From positions 104,240 through 168,239 of the forward strand of contig NZ_WEGK01000017.1 in NCBI RefSeq assembly GCF_009604405.1: a DNA stretch of 64,000 bases. The letters run 5' to 3'. Position 1 is the first letter of the stretch; every line of letters starts with the position of its first letter. Under the pieces are notes generated by a model, which was not told the origin of the DNA, searched no databases, and saw only the letters and a list, made by a program, of their open reading frames with translations. The position numbers and the translations under genes are program-made. Source of the DNA: Nocardia macrotermitis (GTDB taxonomy: Bacteria; Actinomycetota; Actinomycetes; Mycobacteriales; Mycobacteriaceae). Below, piece by piece: positions 52,001 to 61,000 of the stretch.

Positions 52001-55000
52001 CCGAGCGGCTGCACGAGTTGGCGCGCGAATACGGGATCGATCCGGCGGGCCGGGCCGATACCGAGGTCGAGCGGGCGCTGCGCACCGAGATCGGGCGGCG
52101 GACGGCGGCCGCGCGGGAACGGGGCGTTCCGGCGCTCGCGGAACTCGACCGGTTCCGGGTGGCCATGGCCAACGAGTCGATGCGGCGGTCCGAGGCGCAG
52201 GCCGCGGCCGAGCACGAGATCCTGCATCATCGGACCGGACAGTCCGATCGGGGTGCGCGGGTGATCGGCACCGCCACCGTGCATCCCCGGCACGGGGCCG
52301 GGCACACGCTCACGATTCCGGGTACGGGCGGCCGGCGCGGTCGGTACGTCGGGGTGGGCGCGGCCGCGGATCCGGAGATATATCTGCCCGCTCTGCAACG
52401 TCGACGCCGGGCCGCCCAGGGATTCGAAGATGTTGTGTACTACCGGGTTTCGATCGATGAGAACGGTGTCGTGCGGGTCGCCGAGCATCGCCCGCCGCCC
52501 GCGCCGGTCGAACGCCTCGGCCCCGGTGCGCGGCGCGGCGACTGGACCCCGCACGGTGAGGAACGCCAGTTCTCGCCCGGTCGCGGCAAGTTCCGGCGGA
52601 ATCTGCGTCAGCTCGCCTACGACATCCGGCGGCTCAGCAGCGCGGCGGACCGGAACTACGCCGAACTGGTGGATCTGGCCGAATCGCTGGACATCGATAC
52701 CGCCTGGGCGCTGAGCCCGCGCGAACTCGAGGCCGCGGTGCGGGCCCGGGTCGCCGAACTCCGCATCCGCGCCGAGCAGGCGTGGGACCGGGTCGACGAG
52801 GTGTCGCCCGCGGAACGGTCGGCGCTGGTGGCCGAGCGCAATCGGCTCGAGGACGAGGCGCAGTCGGCCCAGGAACTCGGCGACGAACTGCTGCTGCGAC
52901 TGGCCGATCACGACAACAACTACGTTCGCCCGCGCGATCTGAAGGCCGCCGATACCGCGGTGCTGGCCGCGCGGCGGGTGCTGGCCGCGCACGGTGGGGA
53001 GCCGATCGGCGCGGACGGGCGGGCGGCGGAGCCGGGGCGGGAGGTGGCCCGGCTGATCACCGCGCCGGACGGTTCCAAGCGGCTGATCGTGGTGGCACCG
53101 GCGGCGCATCCGGATCACATCCTGGATCCGGCGATGCGGCGGGCGCTGGTGGGCGACGGGGAGTTCGTCTTCGAGCAGGTGCGGGTCGATGCCGAGGGGC
53201 GGGTGTGGACCCAGGAGTTGCGGGAACCGCAGGAAGGTGCGGTCGCTCCGGAAGTGCCCGCGCGCAAGGCGATTGCCGAGAGTTCCGAGGCGACGGTCCC
53301 GGGGGAGAAGGCGGGCGATGCGCCGGTATTGTCCGATGACGGTCAGGGGTCGCCCGAGCAGCTGTCCCCCGAGGACGCGCAGCGGCGACTCGATCAACTG
53401 GCCCGTCGGCGCGCGGGAAAGGTTGCGGCACAGGAACGTTGGCGGAACAAGCTGGAGGGTCGGGCGGCGAAGTTCCCGGGCGCGGACATCTCCCGCAGCG
53501 CGTGGGCCGAGACGGTACGTCGGCTGGGCGGCGAGACGACCGGCTACACCGCGGAATACCAAGGGCTGGACTATGTTTCGCCCGGCGAGCGAGAAGACCT
53601 CGGGCCCGCGGAACTGGCCCGCCGCCGCGATCCGGTGGACAAGCTGGCCCAGGCCGCGCGCAACTACTACGAGCTGACCGACGAGATCCAGCAGCTCGAC
53701 GACGATATCGCCGCGCTGGTCCGTCAGGGTGCGACCTACGACCGGAAGAACATCGCGGCGTTCGACGGCTTGCAGGGCGAGCTCGCCAACCGGCACAAGG
53801 CCGCCGTCGACGCCGCCAAACCGCTGCGCCTGTGGCGTGACGAACTCGAGGCCCGCAGCACCCAGGCCCGGCAGGACGGCGATCCGGCCGCCGACGCACT
53901 GGATCAGGAACTCGCCGAGGCGCAGCGGGCGGTCGACCGCGCCGACACCGAGATCGATCGGCTCAACGATCAGCACGCCGCCGCGATCGGCGCGTGGGCC
54001 GATGTGGCACAGGCACATTGGCGTTCGGTGTCCATCGATCAGGGTGCCGAACCCGAGCGGCTGCGGCGGATCAGTGCCAATGTGTGGCTCGATCGCGGGG
54101 TGCCCGGTGAGCACGGTGAGTTCGTGGGCGGCCGGATCATCGTCGTCGCCGGTCGCGCCGAGTACGGCAGGCCCGATGCCACCGCGCACGACACCGCCCT
54201 GGCCGATGCGCTGGCCCAGCACCACTATCTGGCCCGGCTGCTGGAGCGGGGCGACACCACCGTCGACTACCTGCGTGTGATCGCGGACGCCCAGCTGCAC
54301 ACCACGAGTTCCCGGCTGCAGTCACCGCTGGTGCAGCGCGCCACCATGGGTGCGCGCAGCCCACACGAGCGGGCACTGCCGGTGACCGATCCGGTGGCGT
54401 GGCGGCGAATCATCCGGGAGATCACCGGAATTCCGACCGGTTCGGAGACGCGGCGGCGGTATCCGCAGGAGGATCGGCAGGCCGCCGAGCTGGAGGCGTT
54501 CACCCGGCACGTGATGCCGCCGGAGACCCTCGTGCAGTGGCGCGACGCCGAGGGCAACTGGCACAGCAGCCGCGCGGGGGAGGCCCGCGGCTATCGCGCC
54601 TACCAGCCGCGAATCCAGCCGGGCACCAAGCTCAACAAGATCTGGCAGAAGGAGTTGGACGGCTGGCGCTTGCCGCCCAAGGGCTGGGCGCCGTTCGGCG
54701 GCGAGGACAAATCGCATCTGCGGGCGCGGCAGTACGACGAGAAGATGCCCGACGGGTTCAGTGGCGCGGTCGCGGTCGAACCGTTCCAGAACATGGTGGA
54801 GCCGTGGCTGATTCACGAAATCTACGGTTACTGGCCGCAGATGAGTTACGAGGAATTGGCGAGCCTGGGCCCGGACGGTCGCGCCGAAGCGTTCTGGTTG
54901 CAGGGCCCGGGGCCGGGCATGGAGGCGCCGCACGGCTGGAACGAGGAGGAACACCACGATCTGCCGCTGCACGACGCGCTCTACAACGTCGGCAAGCGGT

Positions 55001-58000
55001 GGATCCAGATCGGCGAGGGTGTGCGCAAGCTGCCCTGGATCATCAAGCACTTCCAGAAGAATCCGGAACTCGGCAGTCGTAGGCGCAACCGGTACTGGCT
55101 GCCGGACGGGCCGTTCGATCCGGATCATCCTGTGCTGCGCAAGATTCCGATCGTCCGGAGTTATCGGGGGTATCGCGGGTGGAAGGCGCCGCGCCTGGAT
55201 CTGCAACCGCCGCACCAGAGTTGGAGCGAGGCCGAGCACGGGCCGCACAGCGAACTCGATCCGGTGCGGGGGCGGTTCTGGGCGCGCGATGTCGAGCGCT
55301 GGGCGCGGGTGCAGGCGTGGGCGGATCGGGTCATCGGTGAATTCGCCGGGGACACAGGGCATTCGGATGTGCGCCGGATCGTGGAGCAGCTGACCGCGCC
55401 GCGTGATCCGCTGTTGCGTCGCGGTGACGGTGGTGCGGTGTTCGCCGAATTGCTCGGTTTCGCACGGCATTCCGACGGTACGCCGCTCACGCATGCCGAG
55501 CTCGCCGATGAGATCCTGCTGATCAAGCGGCATCTGATGATCAACGAGATGCGGGTGCAGGATCCGGCCAGTCCGGAGGGCAGGCTGATCGAGAAGCCGT
55601 ACGATCGGCTGCCGCACGTGGCCGACGCCTGGCTGCGGTTGACCGGGGTCGGGGATCGGGACGGTCGCACCCGGCCGTATCCGGAGGATCTGCTGCTGCT
55701 CGAGGACGCCCACGCCGAGGCGGACTATCTGCGCACCCATCCCAAGGCCACCTGGCACGAGGCCGACGAGCACGCCGCGAGCCTGGGGCACGACTGGGAT
55801 ACCAACCGCCGCAGGCTGAGTGGGCAGCTGGTGCGGCGGCGCGGGCAGGTGTTCTATCCGGAGGATCTGCCCGGGAATCGGCCGATGCGGCGGCGGACGT
55901 TCTGGTTCACCGACCGGCGGATTCCGCTGTTCAGCGATCGCACCCTGCCGGTGGCGGCGTTGCCGTACGCGGTGGAACCGCTTGCGGCCCACGATGATCG
56001 GCTGCCGCCGGAACCTCGGCGGGCGGCCCGGATCGTCGCCGAAACCGGTGTGCGGGAACGGTTCCCGGATCTGCCGCAGGATCCGGCGGCGGCGTTGCGG
56101 GAGCTGGCGTTGCGGGTGGTCGCGGGTGAGTTGTCCGCCCACGAGGTGAGCAACGATCCCGCGCTGCGGCTGGCGGTGCTGGCCGGTGCGGTCGAGAACT
56201 ATGCCGCGGCACCGAATTCCGAGGAGCGGCAGCGGTGGGCGGCCATGCTGGGGCAGGCCGATACCACTGTCGCACCGAAGCGGCTCGCCGAGCGGATGCG
56301 GGCCGAGGTGGCGCGGCAGCTGGACGAATTCGTCGATCCGGAAGGGGCGGCGCGGGCCGCGTTGCAGGCCGCGCACGAGCAGGCCGTGGCGGTGCACGAG
56401 CGGGCGCTGTTGGACTGGGAGGCCGCCGAGCGGGCGCGGGCGGATGCGTTGCGGGAGGTGTTGGACAAGGCGCGCGGGGTGCCGGTCAACGTCGAGGAAC
56501 TGCTGTCGGATGAGATGAAACATCCGATGGCGCTGGAGGAATTGCTCGCCGAGGCGCGCAACCATCGGCGGGTTGTCGGGCCGGAGACCGACGCGTATCA
56601 GGCTCGGGTGACCGAGTTGCACGAGGCTGTCGAGGAATATCACCGTCGCGATGGCGCGGTCACCGAACTGGCCGAGCGGATTCGGGCGATCCGTGCTGCC
56701 GCCGTTGTGGGTGACGAGGTGTCCAGCCCGGTCGCTCGTCGGGCCGAGATCAACTGGTTGACAACCGAATTGCAGCGGGCGGCCTCGGAACGTGCGGATG
56801 CGCGGGCCGAGGTGCTCGCGCGTCAGGTCGGTGTGCGGGTGAACGTCGAGCAGGTGCTGCACGACGATATGAAGCAGGAATCGTTGCGGCAGCGTCTGTT
56901 CGAGGAGCTGATGTCGCGCACGATGCTCATCTCCGAGGTGGACGCATACGCCGAATTGGTGGCGCGGCTGGAGGACGCCGTGACGGCGTTCCACCTGGCC
57001 GATACCCGCGTCGGCGAGCTGACCGAGGAATTGCAGCGGGCGAAGACGCGCGACGCGGAGTTGACGGACGCCGAGCGGGTGCGGGACGACGAATCCGACT
57101 CCGGCGCTGTGGAATCCGCTACCTCGCCGGTGCGCAGGAGTGCGTCGCCGGAGGTGTTGAACTCCGTGGGTCCGGCGGCGGATCGGGTGCGGTCGGCGCA
57201 TCGGGTGTGGGACGCGGTGCTGGACGGGCTGACCTCCGAGGAACGTCGGATACTCGGAGAGTTCTTGGCGGGCAAGGGGTCCGGGCTGACGCCGGAGGTC
57301 GCGCCGACCCTGGACGAGGTGCTGAGCCGGGTGGCGCTGCCCGAGTCGGTGCTGTTCAGTTTCGAGGGTGAGCACGGGTTGTTCGGGGATGCCGCAGCCG
57401 GATCCGTCTTCGAGGTGCCCGGATATCTCCAGGGCTTCCTGGGCAGGGTCTCCGCGCGGCTGGAGTCGGGGTACCACCTCGAGCTGACGGTGCCCGAGGG
57501 GACCGCGGCGCTGTTCGTCGGCGGTACCGAGCTGTCCCCGGGCGGGCGGCTGGAGACGGCGCGGTTGTTGCTGGGGCGCGGACTGCACGTCCGGGTGGAC
57601 GCGGTGCACGAGGAGGACGGCCAGGTCCGGGTGCGCGCCACGGTGGTGCCGGGGGCCGAGGATGCCGGGCCGCGGCCGGTCGCGGAGCCCGCCGAACCGG
57701 TGGAGGTCTACCGCGGCGAACTCGACGCGGCGCGGGATGCCCAGCGCGACGCCCTCGAGAAGTTGCGGAGTATCGCCCCGAATATCGGTGTCGATGCCGA
57801 GCTGACCGGGAACGATCTGGCGCGCGCGGCCGTCCGTACGGTCGGTGTGGATCGGGAGCGGCTGCGGGCGGAGATCAAGGCGGCGCGGGAGATCGGCGAC
57901 GACCAACTGTATCTGGAGTTGCGTGCGCAGCTGGCGGCGAATGCCCCGATCACCGAGGCCGTGGTCAAGACCGCCCATGATTATTGGGAGGCGGTCTCGG

Positions 58001-61000
58001 CGCAGGAGCGGTTGCGGGCGGAGATGCAGGCGTTGGGGTTGGATCCGTCGGGGGCGGAAGGTGTTGGGGCGCCGGGTGATCCGGTGTCGGGGCCGGATTC
58101 CGGTGGTGGGGACGGTGTGGGGAAGAAGAGTATGCGGGCGGGGGAGGCGGATGGTCCGGACGGTGGTTTGTCGACCGATGGTGACGGTGATTCGGGATCG
58201 ACGCCGTTGGAAGGCGGTGACGATGGTTCGGGTACGTCCACGCTGTTGGCGGATGACGGTGACGGTGGTTCGGGTGGCTCCGGCACGCCCACGCCTCTGA
58301 CCGGTGACGGTTCGGGCGGTTCGGATTCGTCCGAGCCGCCGCCGACGGGCAGCGGTGACGACGGCGATTCCGGGGGCTCGGGCAACGGGCCGACGCCGCC
58401 CGTCAAATGGGAAGGTGCGCAACCGGATCCGGCGCCGCGTCGTCGCGATGGCTGGACCGCGGAGGCCGAGCAGCGGCACGTCCCCACGACGCGGCCGCTG
58501 AAGAAGGCGTTGCGTGATCTGGTCAAGGCCGCGACTCGCCGGGAACAAGCCTGGGATCGGGCGATGGGGGCGGCACGGGATGCCGATCTCGACCCGGTCA
58601 AGGCTGGTCGGGAAGTGTTGCAGGGCAAGGTTTCCGATGCGGCGCTGATCGCTGCGGAGGATTACGGGCAGCGGCCCGCGGTGTGGCGGATGAACGCCGA
58701 ACGGCTGCGCGAATACGCGGAAGAACGCGGCATCGAGCATGCGGGACTCACCGAAGGTGAACTGCGCCAGCTGATTCGGTCCGACCAGCTGCGGCAGCGT
58801 CGTGCGGTCGCCGACCTGGTCGAGCTGCGGGACAACGGAAATGCCCTTACCGACGACGAATACCACACCCGCGCACGAGAACTGGGCGTCGGCGAACCCA
58901 CCCGCCATCAGCTGGACGAGACCCTGCGCGAGCACGCCGAACAGAACTCCCGCGCGGCGGTCCGGGAACGTGCGCGGGTGCAGCGCGAACTCACCGACCC
59001 CCGCACCCGCCTGACGCGGCTGCGGGAACTGGCGCGCGAGTACGGCATCGATCCGACGCTGGATCGAAAACCGTTGGTGCGCAGGATCGACAAGGTCTCC
59101 GAGGCCCGGACGAACCGCGACGCGGAGCGGGCCCGCACGCTGATCGAACAGCTCAACGCCTTCCGGATCGCGCAGGCCAACGAGCGGATGCGCGAGTCCG
59201 AGGCGCAGACCGAGGCTGAACGCGAGATCATGGATCTGGCGGCCGGTGCGCTGGAGAAGGGCCCCCGGGTCTACGGCGACGGCGTGCGGAAGGTGCGGCT
59301 GAAGTACGGCGTCGCGCACACCCGGGAGGTCGCGGACGCGGACGGGCGGCCCACCCGCCTGGTCGGCGTCGGCAGGACCGACGATCCGAACATCCACATC
59401 GAGGACGATCGCCGTCGCACCCTGGCCGAGCAGGGGGCTGGGGCGGTCTACTACCGGATCCGGGTCGACGCGGACGGTGCCGTGCACTGCACCCGGTACA
59501 CCCCCGACGACGTGCCCGCTCCGCGTCCGGAGGTCCCGCCCGCGCCGCGTCCGGGCGACTGGGATGCGGGCGCGGAGACGGAACATGTGCCCGCCGCCCG
59601 GTCCGACCGGAAAGCCTTGCGCAAGTTGGCCGTTCAGGTCGCTGATATGGACAAGGCGGTGGCGAAGAACTATCGCAGCATCCTGCGGGACGTCGGCTGG
59701 CTGGATATCGATCCGGCCGGAATGAGCCGCTACGAGCTGGCCGGCGCCATACGGGAGTTGATCGCCGAACATCGTGCGCGGGCCGACGAATTCTTCGACC
59801 GCACCGCCATTCCGGCCGATCGGATGGAGGAGTTCTTCGACGAGCGCCGTGCCGTGGAGGCGCGGGCGGCGGAGATCACCTCGCGCGGCAACGCTCTGCT
59901 GCAACGGCTCGGCATCCACGAACTCGGTGTGGTGATGCGGGACCGCAAGGCGGCCGAGTTGACGACGCTCGCGACGCGGGATGTGTTGCGGCACATCGGC
60001 GGCACCGCGATCGGCCGGGACGGTATGCCGGTCGCCGCCGAGGAGGCGAATGCCGAGGTGGCCCGGTGGCGGCAGGCCGGTGCGGGGCAGCCGGTCCGGC
60101 TGGATCTCGTTGTGCCGAACGCGAATCCGGATCAGGTGCTGTCCCGTCCGGTGCGCGAACAGTTGCTCGGTGCCGATGGTGAGCTGCGGGTGCGGCAGAT
60201 TCGGGTGGACGACGAGGGCCGGGTGTGGTTGTCCGATCTCACCGAACCTCGGCGGGCGTTGGGAGCCGGAGCTGCGGAGGGCGTTCCCGCGATCGAGCCG
60301 ACGCGACCGGGCTCGGCTGAGAAGTCCGGCGCGGCAGAGAAATCCGGGGCGGCTTCGAAGCCCGGCGTGGCTGAGGAATCCGGCGTGGCCGGGAAGTCCG
60401 GCGTGGCTGAGGAATCCGGCGTGGCCGGGAAGTCCGGCGTGGCTGAGGAATCCGGCGTGGCCGGGAAGTCCGGCGTGGCTGAGGAATCCGGCGTGGCCGG
60501 GAAGTCCAGCGTGGCTGAGGAATCCGGCGTGGCCGAGATGCCCGGCGTGGCTGAGGAATCCGGCGTGGCCGAGAAGCCCGGCGTGGCCGAGAAGTCCAGC
60601 GTGGCCGAGAAGTCCAGCGTGGCCGGGAAATCCAGCGGGGGCGTGAAGTCCGGAACCATTGAAAAGGTCGGCAGCGCAGTCGAATCTGGCACGAAGGACC
60701 CCGACGCAGGCGAATCGCCCGACCCGACAGCCGGTCCGGCGTGGAAGTTCGCTCCCGACCCGAAGCAGGTCGAGCTCGACGATCTGGTGAACCAGCGCGC
60801 CCGCGTTGCCTCGGCGTACGAATTCTGGCGCACCAAGCTGGAGGCCAGGCTCACCCGGGTGCAGGGCGTCGCGCCGGACGATCTGAGCCGGGATGCCTGG
60901 TCCGCCACCATCGCGCGGCTGACCGGGGAGCGGGTCGGCTACACCCGTGAGGATGTGGGGCTGGATACGCCGGGGATGTCCGTACCCGAGCGGGTCAGCG

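Noticed and set aside
43609..54300. Further long antisense frames (43609-47379, 47428-51300, 51505-54300)
   Set aside because: Same mirror effect opposite the giant toxin; no start sites, domains or natural composition.
60313..60636. CRISPR-like array
   Set aside because: The repeats are in-frame hexapeptide codons without unique spacers. Likewise the TGTGC array and the CCCGGGG clusters lack spacers. No CRISPR or cas genes were seen.
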